64,000 bases of DNA from Dipylidium caninum (Eukaryota; Platyhelminthes; Cestoda; Cyclophyllidea; Dipylidiidae), in the NCBI GenBank assembly GCA_017562135.1, contig QEYB01001685.1:372001-436000 (forward strand), in the 5' to 3' direction. Both the position numbers and the translations under genes were made by a program. The notes below the pieces were generated by a model. It was not told the DNA's origin. It searched no databases and saw only the letters and a list, made by a program, of their open reading frames with translations. Shown one piece after another: positions 11,579 to 23,757 of the stretch. The stretch's first letter is position 1; every line of letters starts with the position of its first letter.

Positions 11579-12545
11579 GCAAGGTAGCCAAGCATCTGGT
11601 TTACCATGATATTTTGCTCAAACATTGGAAAACGAAACTTAATTTTCTAGAAAAATTCAGATGTAAAGTTAAATCAAATATATGCGCGTCTTATTATCAC
11701 CCACTGCATTTTTCAGTATTATTACACCAAACGGGGAAGATTGATGAAATGAATGACTAAATAGCAACTTTGCTTGATTCTAAAAAATACCGGTATGTTG
11801 GAAAAATTAAATTTTCCTTTTTGGTTCACTTGAAGGTGAGTTTGGACACGTAATTGTCGTGTACTAATTAAGTGCGGTATTAACGATTTTATTTAACAAA
11901 TGAATTCACACCTGCTCTAGAGGTAGCAGTCTAGATATGCGAGCCAAGGTTTGGACAGATTACGGGATTTTTAAGATTTAAGATTGATTCAAATGTCGTC
12001 TTACCAACTCTGATTGTTGTATAAGGTTGGATATAGATCTAGTTTTGACAAAAATAAGACATATTTATCACACTTACAGCAAAGTAATAAACACCTTCTC
12101 TAATTAAGATTTCAAAATGGGGTTCCCAAATACTTATACCAAACTCTAACAGATGGTTTCAAAAGACGAAGTGATGCAGAGAACCGCAGATTGCGTGGAA
12201 TAGCGGAACGGTCGAGGGCTGAAAAATTTAGTGAGCTTGAATGAAAGGGATGTTAAGTAACTCCCACAGGCAAAGCGATTTGCCAACGGAAGGTCACATT
12301 ATACGGCGCCACCAAAAGAGGAAGTCTTACTTCTTTACCTCCGCCGAATGACATCGATCGAGATTTGACACAGGAAGATAGTCCGAAATATCCATTGGTG
12401 TTTATTCAAGCTCCTTTGTTGCCGGATTCTCAAATCGTGCCCTCTGGGTGGCCACTTGTAAGGGTCGTCAAGCCTTCCAACTTTTTGACTCACTTTGTAA
12501 TATTACCGCCAGGTACTAATTCCCACCGGATGCCCAACATTTTGA
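11579..12545 (+). CDS. Uncharacterised protein, last four exons (5' partial)
   Basis: I do not recognise this protein. Four exons agree in phase: 11579-11662, 12153-12230, 12270-12457 and 12513-12545 (stop TGA). The intron 12231-12269 is 39 bp with GTGAGC and CCCACAG borders. The product begins with KHLVYHDILLKHWKTKL, continues with the basic, probably helical FKRRSDAENRRLRGIAERSR, then a linker with LTSLPPPNDIDRD, and ends with FIQAPLLPDSQIVPSGWPL followed by a short tail. The first exon shown enters in phase 1, so at least one more exon lies upstream and was not found. The stop is 253 bp before the RPAP1 start on the same strand. Coding status rests on the canonical junctions and continuous frames, not on homology. 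Confidence 0.5.
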
Positions 12546-12790
12546 TACATTTTGCTTTTCCATCATGTTAGAGAAATTCATTTTATTAATCCCGAATGCT
12601 GTTGCCTACAGTATTTTTTACTTTCCCGTGGTTAAAGTCTATATCGAGGATTTTGCTACTTGGATTTTGAGATTCGCTGTAGGCTTTGATATGGCTTATT
12701 TTTACTGGCGGTTTTTCTATTTCCAAGTTCTTGTTATCATTGTAACTTCAGTCGGTCTTATTAATCTCCCCACCTTTAACTTGACATTTT

Positions 12791-12798
12791 CAGTCAAG
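12791..12798 (+). promoter_or_regulatory. 3' splice site 5 nt before the RPAP1 start
   Basis: A pyrimidine-rich run ending in TTTTCAG (AG at 12792-12793) is followed by TCAAG and then the RPAP1 ATG at 12799. It is either the end of a 5' UTR intron or a spliced-leader trans-splice acceptor. The sequence cannot tell these apart. Confidence 0.5.
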
Positions 12799-15700
12799 AT
12801 GTACAACCGATTCGCTGAAAACGACGAAGACCTTCTTCGGTAAGCGTGAAATCTATACCCCTAAATCCCTAGTGAGCAAGCTGAATTTCTTAGAAATCCA
12901 CGTGCTGATCGTGTTGTTAATGTTGTTCCTGTTGCCAACCGTTCCTCACGTCAAAATTACCATGATCAGGAATCTTCTTTTCTTCCACCTGCAGTTAGTC
13001 CGATAATTATTGTAAGTCACTGTAATTTGCTAGTATATTCAAGCTCTTTATAGGAGCGCAAGTTATCTCCAAAAAAAGTAGAGCTTCATTCAGACGAACC
13101 TATATTTTCTGCAGTTGGTCAGCCTCACGTCCCCGCGTTAGGCGAAGACATCAAAGATGCTGACCTTCTACAGGCAGCTAGCCGATTCGATTTGGATGAT
13201 CTCTCTGGAAGCTCGAAACCTCGCAGTCTGTTTGCTAGACAACTGTTGGCTGCTAAAAAGGGTGTGGTTTTAAAAGATGACTTCACTTTTAACCGCCCAA
13301 AGAAAAAAATACCGAAGTGTACGTTTTTCCATTAGTCAAATATCTATTGTTAAAATCTGAACTATTCCACTTCATGAGATTATTGGCCTAATTGATGTAT
13401 ATGCGTTGATTTGGTCTAGTGTCTGAACCCCTGCAACGATTAGCTGATACTGGGCCAGTAGTAATTCGACGTCAACATGACTTTGCGTCAAATGAGATCG
13501 TACGGATCCACGAAACTAACATCAATTTGCTCTCACAACTATCAGATGAAGAGATAATGAAAGAACGAGAAGCTATTCTTGCCTCTGCAGGTGTGTTAAT
13601 TAACCACATTTTTCTGCCACCTAAACTCGCTTCGGCCACATTCAAACTAATCGTTATCGCTCGGTTTTTATTAGTCATGCCGATGTGGTTTGGAAAAATT
13701 GCGGTACTAAATGAGGTCGCTTCATCATATCATACGTAAACTTCAGAATCGGTGTTCACTACCATTACCATGTAAATTTTTGTTTTTAACTTCTTGTTTT
13801 CGGTTGAATGCGGAATTGAACTCTCTGTAATATTTCATCCAATAAAAGTATTCCCTCTTTTAAAAATGACCGGCATTGTCGATGATTGGAGACTTTATTT
13901 TTTTATATTCAAGACTTCAGCGTTCTGCTGTTTGCCGAATTATTGACTCTATGCATACCGCCTTGCCATTACTTGTCCTATACAATTGACTTTTCGAATT
14001 AATTGCAATTTTTTGAGTCTCGAATTATATTGAAGCGTTGTTTCCTTGTGTTCCAGTAGATTCAGTCACTCCTACCTACTCTCTTCATGCTAATTGCATC
14101 TATGCCTATAAGAGACATTGGTAAGTGACCAAATCTTTCTTTTTTTAGATCCCAAAGTCATATCTTTCCTTATTCACAAAAAGGGTTAGTTTTTTACCTC
14201 TTCATTTCTTTGTGATGGACACCTTTGTTCTCACATCCTTTAAAGCAGCTTTCTTTTGAATAACTTGAGAATTTCACTAATAAATGTGGTTACTCTATCC
14301 GTAGAGTCAAAATTAAGAGTCACTATATCGTTGATCGCCCAAGTTATAGAAGTCAGGGACTTGGATCAAGCATTTGTTGACCTTCCACCTCATTGCTTTA
14401 GAAATCTGTTTCCTTGTTAAGGTTCTGGTAAGTCCAAAGACCTCTCTCCCTTTCCACTTGTCTTTTCCACAGCTACCAGTTGCGGAAGTACGTTAGACGA
14501 AACGGACGAGATGAGTCACTCGTCAAAGGATACCAAATCTTCCGCTCAATGGGATGCTAATTCCCTTTTTTCCTCTTTGGGAATGGAACCAAATCCATCC
14601 ATTCCGCACATGGACGTGGTAGAACCGGATAAACTGGCCTGGATGCAAGATCTTCCTCAGAGCGCAAAAGCACCTCTTGAGGCGTGAATTCGGCGGACAC
14701 CTCATCTACCTCTAAGCCCCTTAGTGCTCGTTTTGACCTTGAAGGTCGAGTTGTTCCTCCTGATGCTGATGTGCCTACTCATCTTGGTCTGCATCATCAC
14801 GGCGACGAACCCGAGGTATATTTATATTATTAGAGATAGGAGAGTTGGGTTTTCTACAAATACTTTTTACAGACTGTGAACTTATTTAGGTAAAACCACT
14901 AGAAAATCTGGAAATTTGGAAGATGGTCACTTTTGGGCCTTGGGCTGTTGAACTCATTTTTTACTATGCTACCCTTCGCTGGACTTTCCTTATCATCCAA
15001 ACCCTATCTTGAATGAATTTTTATTTGTGCCTTTCCGTTAGCTCGATTGATACCCTCTCCGGTTCTCGGTCTTAAAAAACTCCTATCACCCTCAGTGGTT
15101 CCTTTCTATGTTGTTTACGCATCTAACTCCGAGGATTTTTCTTGCCTTGTTCTGGGTTTGTTTAGTAATTTTGCCCTATAAAAGTTTGTTACTTTAGTAG
15201 GAGTTGGAGAAGGCTTACTTAATCAGTATCTTAATCGGAATGAAAGTCGCCTTAGGGAAGTATTTACTATTGCTGAAAATGCCTCTTACTCGGTTGCCTT
15301 GTGTTTAGACCTTATTACCCCTTTTCTGTCAATCATCGCTTTAGCGTGGGGGCTACACAGTGGGCGAGCTCTTCCATCTGGCTTCATCTATCCAACCCGT
15401 TCAAAGACGAATCGCTCTCTCCGGTTTGGCCGCGGCACTTGCTGCTTCGCGACGCGGATATCACGCCTTATTGTTACAAACACCTAGTCTCCTCTCATCC
15501 CTTCTTCTTACTCGGCCTACTGGCATATGTTTTCTCCTTCGTTGGGCTCTCGACCGATGTGTTAGCGAAGCCACTCGGGCCTCTGTTGCTGTCGGTGGCG
15601 ATGGCGATGGTGGCGTTTCGGTAGTCCTCGTTGGAGAGTGCCTAAGAGCTCTAAGTAACCTCTTAGTTGATGAAAAGGGCGAGGTAAAATCATCGTTTTT

Positions 15701-18700
15701 TGCCCAAAAGTTGATTTATACAATCCCTTGTTGCATGTGCTCCTGCTTTCATAGGCGCTTCTGGATGAGGTCTTTGACTGGTCAAGCGAATGTCATAAAT
15801 TCGCCGTCAACCTTTCTCCCTCTGAGATGACTCGCCGCGTACACAAATTCCGTTTGCAGACGGTTTCAGCAGGAACAACGTCGGATAGTCAGACGGACGA
15901 TGGAGAGAAGTCGGACCACATAGAGGCGATGGCCATTAATCCAGTGGAATGCTTATTTGCTCAGACAAATTTGATGGCCCGCCTCGGCTGGATGCTTTCT
16001 CCCGGTCCAGCTCTTCGGCTCCCTCCTGACGCCGCTGCTCACGCTCTCCCTACCCTCCTGTTCACCGCTGCGAGGCATTCCACAGATCTAGCTCTACTGG
16101 TACTCCTATTTTTTGTTTGTTTGATTGGTTGATGTGTCGGGTGGGGGGCCGAGGTATGATAGCTTCTGCGTTTTTTGCTTTCATCTCGAATTTCGTCGTT
16201 ATTGCGCCAGATTTTATTACTTCAGAACGTCCGATCTGTCTGTCATTAGGTCACTAACCGAGTACCATTTGCAAAAATACAATGTCGCACATGTTTACGA
16301 CAAACCACGCTTCCCCTTGCTATTTTAATGACGGTTGCTATGGATATGTGAATATGTTTTGTTTATTACTGGGGACGTATTTTTCAGGTTTTATTCGAAA
16401 TTGCTTTCCCGAAAGCTCGTGATATTTGGCAGTACCTTTAATTTACTTGCTTCCACGAATCTTTTCTCATCTTGTAGCTTTGTATCCCCTATCCCCATTT
16501 CTTTTTTTTAAATTCGGTTTATTTATAATCTTTTCCCCTTCCGGTATTACGTGTTGTGGTAGAAAAAGAGTAACATTTCTTTAGAACTACCATTGCATTT
16601 TTCGATTATGAATCATTTTTCCCTTTCAGCCGTTCACTTTTTCATTTTTTCCACTCGAACGTGCTGTCGACTCCACTTTCGGAACACTTATGTTGATGAG
16701 TTCCCTAATTCTCAAGTCACCTTGGTTGATTGGGATGAGAGGAGTAAATAATCATTCGATTCGGATTACTGAAATTTAAACGTTTAAACGTTTTGTGCAG
16801 CTTAGACCCATTTTTGATAGCCCTTCTGTTATACATCTCAATTTCGGTCTCGGCTACCACTTTCTTGGACAGCGTTTGGTCGAGGAAATCAAAGTTGACG
16901 GTCCTCTGTTTTAATTTGTTCATGCTACCACTCTATGTGTTTTTCAGAATTATATCAATTTGGAGCACAAATTCATCCAGTCTATTTCATTTTCTATAAC
17001 TTCGGACTCCAAAGTAGCAGTAGTAATCGCACAACACCTCTCTGAAGTGAATTTTCACCGACAGTCAACTAGTTCCAGGCCCATACAAGCTAATTTCGGT
17101 CTAACAAGCAGTTTACATTCACTCGTTATAATTAACTGAAGTTAATGGATGAATGAAAGATGATGCTGCCGATCAACTTAAACTTCTAGGGTTATGTAAA
17201 CCCCAGACTGGAGCGTGGACACTCCAACACTGGAGTCTGCCTAACTTACATGTTTGATGTGGTAATGTTTAGCACCGTGACGCCTAGATGTAGACGCTTT
17301 CGGCACTCCATCTCTTAACGAATTAGCGTGTCGTTCCTTCAGATCAGCAAAACACCCCATCTGCTGGCCTCTCTGATGGAGCACTTCCTTCCGCTTACGT
17401 GGGACGATTTGGACCAAGTCCCATCCGACGACGACCGACTATTCACACCCTACAACACTCCCTTGCCCCGTGTGCTCAAAATCATGCGTATTCTTGCCCA
17501 ACGCAGTACCAGTCTTCGACTTATGCTGGTGAACGATTGGCGTCTCGTTGAGCGCTGTTTCTCCTACCTCCTTCGCCGCCTTCCCATGCGTCTCCCCTCG
17601 AAGCTGGGCACTCTTCTTCAACTTGAAGCACTTAGGTGTTTGGGAGTGTGCCTTGAAGAACCACAACCACCCTTGAAAGCCATTGATCTCACTAAGTATG
17701 TTACATTAAACGGATCCCTCAGACTACCTACTTTAGGTCGGCGCTAGATAAGCTGCTAGGAGCCGCACAAAATGTGATGGAGTCTGGAAAGAAGGAATAC
17801 TGTCTCCAGATTGCTTGGTTCTCTTTCTTCTCTCGCTTTGTACTTCCGCGCTTTTCGCAGTAAGTTGCTCTTTGTTTTTGTAACACTTTTTCTCTCGATT
17901 TCGCCTATGGCCACACGAGCTGTTCTATTCTCTTAGGCTTTTGCCAAGGAATCGTACTATTCGAGACTGTTTACTTTCGACTTGTTTTGGGAGAGTAACT
18001 GGTAGCTGGATTTTATCCTTCCCCATTTCCTGTAAACATTTTTACTGGGTGGGAAGACACGGCAGATCTTCCACATGCTTACAGAAGGGAATCAAAGTTA
18101 ACTATTGTCATGACTCGTTTATCCCACTTTTTACTACACATGAATAATTTCAATTGACATATGAAAATGAAACTAGGCTCTGATAATTTCCGGTAAAGTT
18201 GAATTTCTACCCAGTAAAGTGAGAGAAAGACCGAGGCTAGTCGACATTTTCAGCCTACGGTGCACGAGAGACTTCTCTTTTTTTTCTTGTTTATTTTTTG
18301 TGCAAGTGTCCTCATCTAGAGCCACTGGCGCAGAACGTGGTGGTTTTAAAATATAAAAGACTATTCTTCTCCCAGAAATTTCATATAGTGCTGGTTGCCG
18401 ATTGAGAAAATCTGAGAACTGCTTAAGACGTAAAACGCGTTACATGCCAGTTGAAAATTTTTTTGGTTTGGATTGCATTAAAGAGGGCTTTCAATCCATG
18501 TTCCTTATCACACATTCAGAAGATAATTTGATCATTGTTATGTCTTGAAGTTGCCTCTCCAGCGGCCACATGGAACAACTTCGCAGTTGGGCGAGAAGAA
18601 CCGCAGAAGAGATTAGGTTAGACGTGAGTACCTGCTGCATTTCCTGCTGTATTTCAGCTTCATTTAATAACATGCGTTTTTGCGAATTTGAAGATTTATC

Positions 18701-21700
18701 TAGAAGAAGGACGGAGACGTGGGGAACGAGACTCCTCCGCTGGCGTTGATTGCTGTCACCGTACACCTCATGAAATCATTGGCGATGAAGGAGTTGGTGA
18801 GTGTGTGTGTGTGTCTGTAAATTCTCTTTGCAGTGGAACGGCGAACAGTTTTATGTAAATGCTTATTCCTTTATTTTACCGTTTTTTATTAGAGTACACT
18901 ACGAAAGCGCATCTTCGGGGGACCAGAGTGGAACAGGATTTTGAACCATTTTATCAGGTAGTTAGGGGATATACGGCTGTGGAAACTCTTTCTCCCATTC
19001 TAATGGAAACACTCTTTGTGATAGATAGCCACCTTCCCTCTTATTTCATTCCATCTGATTCCTTAAATGTTCCAAGTGTGATGTCGTCAGAATTATGCCC
19101 AGAGGGTTTACGAGGCTCTGTTCACTTTCCTCTATAGATGCTCTTCATCTTTTCACCTTCATTAAAACGCTATTCTATCGAGTAGGACAGGAGTATTCGT
19201 CGCTAAATACATTTATTGAGCCACACGCTCTTCCTCTTAACATTCACTTCCGATGCCCCTTGGTATCTTCTTTTGCTTTTACAACCTGTCGTGACTGTTT
19301 TTGTACAACATCGAAGTAACTTATGCAACGGTGAATGTCACCTTGACAGATAAGGTTATTAGGAGTTTAATTTATTGTTTGTCTGTCTGTTCCTTTGTCC
19401 CGGCTAGATACCAGTCAGTCCTCACCGGGTTCCCTGAAAGCACCGCCCACACCGACGTCTTAGCGCCCACGTTCAGCACGGCCTACACCAATAAGGCTTC
19501 ACTCGCCTTTCTCAATGCTGATATAATGTTTGAGTCGAGCGAAAACGGAGACTTACTACTTCCCGTTGCAGTGTCTTCTGCCCCGCCCTGTCTACCGGAT
19601 CTAGGCATGTCCACTTGTCTCCTCTATCGCGGCGCGTGCAGCGCTGACGCCGATTCCGCCGCCCTGCCTGCCATGTGGTGGCCACCCTCCGTCCACTCTC
19701 TGTATCCTCGCGATGTGGTAGAACCTCTTGACTTGATCGCACCACGGAGAGCGAAATATCCTAGCTTCCTACCCCTGATCGAAGCAGCGGTCGCACTTGA
19801 GAATGTCGATCTAACGCCCTGGTGCAGTAGACTTGTCAGACTCCGTGTGCCGCCAGTGGTAGACAAAATTTGCGGTCGTGGTGGTTCTCTGCCGCACAGT
19901 CTACTGGCAGTGGAGGCTGGTATGATGGGAAGATATCTTCTCGCCCAGAGTGTAGGTAGTTGAACACGAGTCTGTCTTTTCGCGTCCATTTCTCCCTAGA
20001 CTCAATTTAGATATACGAGATCTGGTTTATGCTTTCATCAACTGAGTTCAAATAATCTTTAATTTTTATCAACAGTGGTAGAATGCTACGCCACATTGCC
20101 AAAGATGCGATTAAACTTTAAGAACTTTCACCGTTTTCATTGTGATCACTTCTACTCTTGACAAAACAGACCACACTAAACCAACGGCAAAAGTAATCGT
20201 TTTCGGCGAATTTGTTTAACTGGAATGCCTTCCGTAGGCTCAAGATTTTCATAATAACCCAGGAACGAGGCAAGGTTTTTGCTACTAAAGTCCACGAGGC
20301 ACACCCTACTTGCCATCCTTTCTTTTCTGCTTTAGATTAATTCGCAGGAAGAGAGTCACTGGTGGGCTGCCTTCCACCTCCTTCCATGCCTCTTTTTTGG
20401 CCAAGAGGACCTCCTCATTGAACTCTTTCAGAAAGTCATCTTTCCCATCAACACCCTGACTCCGTGAGCTACGGTATTTTTTAATGCAAAGCACGTGCGA
20501 GATCACAGCCTTACTTCCTCTTCCTCTCCATCTTCAGCATCGAGGGGAACTTCTCTGCCGAAGTCACGACTGCTGCTGCTCCTTGGCCCCCTGTTCATGA
20601 GTCGTTCAAGGTGCTCTGGCTTATCACGCTCATCGTGTGTATTTGGAATACTTTTCCGATTTATTGCGTGGTCATAGGCCCGGTAAGTCTTCGTTATGCT
20701 TGAAACTGTGGTAATTCAGTTCGTGCGTTGTTCTAACCTTATCTTTAACAGTTTCACCCCTCCCCTTTTTGCGTGAGCTGTCAACTTTTTCGAGAGATTC
20801 ACCAGCGCAATTTGTTAATCCCGCAATGTCTTAAGTGAAGGCGGAAATAGAGCTTCCGAATGTAGTGCGGTTGATGGAATGAATACTGCTTCAAGTGTTG
20901 TTTGCGTGGACATGGATCGCCACGCTTTTACCCTGAGAAGTGACGACTTTCGACACTCCTGCCCCCTAAGTTAATGGCATTTTATTTTCTACGAACGATG
21001 TAAATTAGTCGTAGTTGGATCCTTCTCCGCTCCTAACTACTTGTGTAAGGCTCTCATCTTAAGGTAACACGATTCTAACCACCATACTCTTGGGTTTCGC
21101 CGTGGGCTCACTTTCTCAAACTATTGACTAAGTAAGGCTGATATGTGACCAGCGGTGCGACGATTTTGGTGGAAATCTGCCGAAGCAACAAAGAGTTGAG
21201 AGAATACTTTTTCATCAAGTTTAAATCATCTCGATGGTAACACATAGCTTTGACAACTTGCTTTTCTGTGCCCACAGAAACCCTGATGATTCATAAAACT
21301 TTGAGGACCCGTCCCAGTTGCGATTTTATTTTGCCCGACGACTGGTTCTACATGCCTCTCCTTGAGTTCTACTTTCTGCACAATCGTCAGAGTACTCATG
21401 GAGGTGATGACGGCATAGGTTCCACCGAGGATCGCGTGCTCGCTTCTGAGGTAGGTGAGGCTTCGTACGAACTACTGTTGAACGCTTTTTTCTCCAAGCC
21501 CACCTCCCTTTATACAATTTCAGGACTATCTACTGAAAGCTACGGCCTGTTTGGGTTGGGTCCGTGGGGTTTTAAGCAGACATTCGCCTCCTCGTCGCGC
21601 CTCGCAGCCGCGCGGTCTGTCAGCTGGGGAGCACTTCTCCCGCCTCTGTTGCGCAATTTTATCCTGTCAAAGCCCAGCTCTGTGCTTTAATGTCTCGGGG

Positions 21701-22916
21701 GCCATTATCGCGGAGCTGATAGGCCTCCTCGCACCGAGATTAGATCTCAACGATATGGACCAAAATCCTGAAACTTATCTTCCACTCGATTTACTCTCAC
21801 TCTATGATCTGTGAGTCCCCTTTGATGTCCTCCCAGTGTGCCATTTGTAGGCGTTCATGTCGAAGTGTGCGCCTCTAGTATCCAACGCTATTTTCCAACT
21901 GGTTTGGCTCGATTTAGACCCGAGGTCAATGACCTGCCGAGGTTACTTTGGTTTATCGGAATGGATTCCTCCTCGAAGGAATTTTTAATCAGATTTTCGT
22001 TTCGTAAATGTGGCAATTCGAAACACCTAGTGTCATTTTCGCCCCAGGGTTCGAGTACGTACGAAATAGCGGCAGTAAATCCTCCCAAATTAGCAGACCC
22101 TTTATTCATGCAGCATTTCCTGATCACCAGCATTGCTATTTGATATACTCAGTGAAACTTGACTTTTGGACCCAGATTTACCGACTTGTTGAATCACTAT
22201 TCGGCTGTCTCCTACTCCTCTCCGATCTTCGCCAACCTTCTCCTTCTCTTCCTTCAGTCCTCCGCCCTATTACCTACCTATCGGCGTGGTCTGTGGGGCG
22301 AACATCAAGCCTTGCTTCGTGCCTTTCATCTCTCACCATCAGAGGCATGTATCCACTTACCGTTTCACATCTTCGACTTACCTTCTAGGTCATTCTACCC
22401 ACCAGTGTATGTGAGGCATTGTTTGAACCTTTGGAAACAGACGAAGGCGTACTACGAGTCTACGCCAGTGCTCTCTGCTCTGGGCTAGTCCATCCAGCTC
22501 GACAACCGCTGGCCTTCCTTATTGCTTTACATCATCTTAATCGGTGAGTCTCGACTTTGTTTACGTGCCAATTTCCATGTCTACTGCTTTGTTCATTCAT
22601 ACTCGGAAAAAATTTGCACCTGACGACCGGAAACTTCCTGTATCAGTTGACCACTTTCTCATCATCATATTCGAGGCGCATCAATTTCTATGCAGTAGTC
22701 CGCTCTCCTTCTCACAAGAAACTTCCTACTGCCAATATCGCCCACGTTTATTGCCCACTGGAGTTATATTCTTACATCCTCACCCTTCCTCCTCATTTCC
22801 CTCTTCACCCAGTAATTCTCGAGTCTGATCCGAGACTGATTAATCTTTATTTGAGCCGAAGACGTGCGGAGATTCTTAGTTACACTCCGAGAAGTTGGTG
22901 CACTCCAGTAGATTGA
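12799..22916 (+). CDS. RPAP1: RNA polymerase II-associated protein 1
   Basis: RPAP1 helps assemble and import RNA polymerase II. Exons: 12799-12839, 12873-13011, 13054-13318, 13420-13590, 14149-14184, 14473-14683, 14725-14815, 15345-15683, 15755-16099, 17343-17695, 17737-17859, 17937-17994, 18704-18796, 18895-18957, 19415-19951, 20336-20463, 20538-about 20682, 21278-21450, 21524-21810, 22176-22344, 22389-22543 and 22676-22916. Total about 1,390 residues, like human. Landmarks: SLFARQLLAAKKG and the RIHETNINLLSQLSDEE N-terminal domain (about residues 175-195), PHMDVVEPDKLAWMQDLP, then the family signature PTHLGLHHHGDE (about 305), GELFHL, ILPDDWFYMPLL and LWGEHQALLRAF near the end. Phases match at all junctions checked except 20682 to 21278. 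The apparent stop at 14688 is removed by a 41-bp intron (14684-14724). Intron 22345-22388 has GC-AG borders. The short exons 17937-17994 and 18895-18957 rest on phase only. Confidence 0.9.
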
Positions 22917-23040
22917 GTGTTTGCGTCTGTGGGGGCTATTGCCTTTTACTTCTGCCGCAGTAGGTCGAAGGTTCATTCCTATTATCATTCGTATTAGTTC
23001 AAATGGTGAGTAAAAGTTTGGACGTTCATCATTTGCCCCG

Positions 23041-23051
23041 CCTGTAGAGAA
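23041..23051 (+). promoter_or_regulatory. 3' splice site 4 nt before the next gene
   Basis: CCTGTAG at 23041-23047 precedes AGAA and the ATG at 23052. Only about 135 bp separate the RPAP1 stop from this ATG, too little for an ordinary terminator plus promoter. This fits trans-splicing of a polycistronic precursor, but the mechanism is inference. Confidence 0.45.
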
Positions 23052-23748
23052 ATGAAAACATTTGGTGATACGGCGATGGAACACTCAGTTAAAGACTTCA
23101 AACACGATCGTCGTCCACTGAGTTTCTCTACACGACTCAATTACTTCTTACACGAAAGAACACGCGTACGTTTTTCCAGCCTCTCTATGTGTGTTTGTAT
23201 GTGTGGATAATGCCGACAAAGTTTTACAATTCTTGAGAATCAAAAGGGGGATGAGCTACCGCAACAGCCTGACGCTGCCCTTACAATAAGCTATATTTTG
23301 GAACTCTTCGGAAATAAATGTCTTTTTCCTCTCAAAAATGCATCAACCTACTAAGAAGTCCTTAAGTAGTCCTCACATTGAGTGTAATCACCTTCCTATA
23401 TGTTACATGAAACATTTTTTACTCTTCAGAAACATATACTTGGTTACTGCCACTTCACTCCACGGAGCATTCATGCGGCAGCTCGCAGCCTCGCTACGCT
23501 TTCTGACTTCCCGTGGTCGCGGTGGAAAAAGCGATGTAGAACAAATAATTGACTGGCTACGACGCTACAAACAACCATCGATGAGGTGTGAAACTAAGTC
23601 GCCTATTTCAGATCTCATTCTACCGACATACGTCGCTTCTTCCGTTGTCAATAGTGGCGGGAATATCGCGAATCTGATGCAATTTTATGAAGAAGGGGAA
23701 ATGCCTGCTACGAGAGTGAAAAGATGGGAGGAGTTCATTAAAGCCTAA
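23052..23748 (+). CDS. Uncharacterised small protein downstream of RPAP1
   Basis: I do not recognise this protein. It starts MKTFGDTAMEHSVKDFKHDR; the first exon (23052-23165) ends before GTACGT. A second exon, about 23238-23319, encodes a segment with DAALTISYILELFG. The last exon, from about 23430, contains MRQLAASLRFLTSRGRGG, VEQIIDWLRRYKQPS and YEEGEMPATRVKRWEEFIKA, then TAA at 23746-23748. The product is about 170 residues, soluble and probably helical. The junction between exons 2 and 3 is off by one base with the sites chosen (phase 1 out, phase 2 in), so a microexon, another border or a sequence error is possible. It lies about 135 bp after RPAP1 on the same strand and has a canonical poly(A) signal straight after its stop. 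Confidence 0.55.
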
Positions 23749-23751
23749 ACG

Positions 23752-23757
23752 AATAAA
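23752..23757 (+). other. Poly(A) signal AATAAA
   Basis: AATAAA starts 4 nt after the TAA stop of the small gene downstream of RPAP1. It is the only clear canonical hexamer near a stop in this plus-strand run; I found none just after the RPAP1 or NUP133 stops. Confidence 0.5.

Noticed and set aside
14664..14700. Apparent frameshift and stop in RPAP1 after APLEA
   Set aside because: A 41-bp GT-AG intron (14684-14724) restores the frame and gives AARFDLEG, which matches the human QARFSLQG segment.
18491..18766. 91-codon minus-strand open frame inside RPAP1
   Set aside because: It overlaps the plus-strand exon 18704-18796, which agrees in phase with both neighbours; the antisense frame has no resemblance to a known family.
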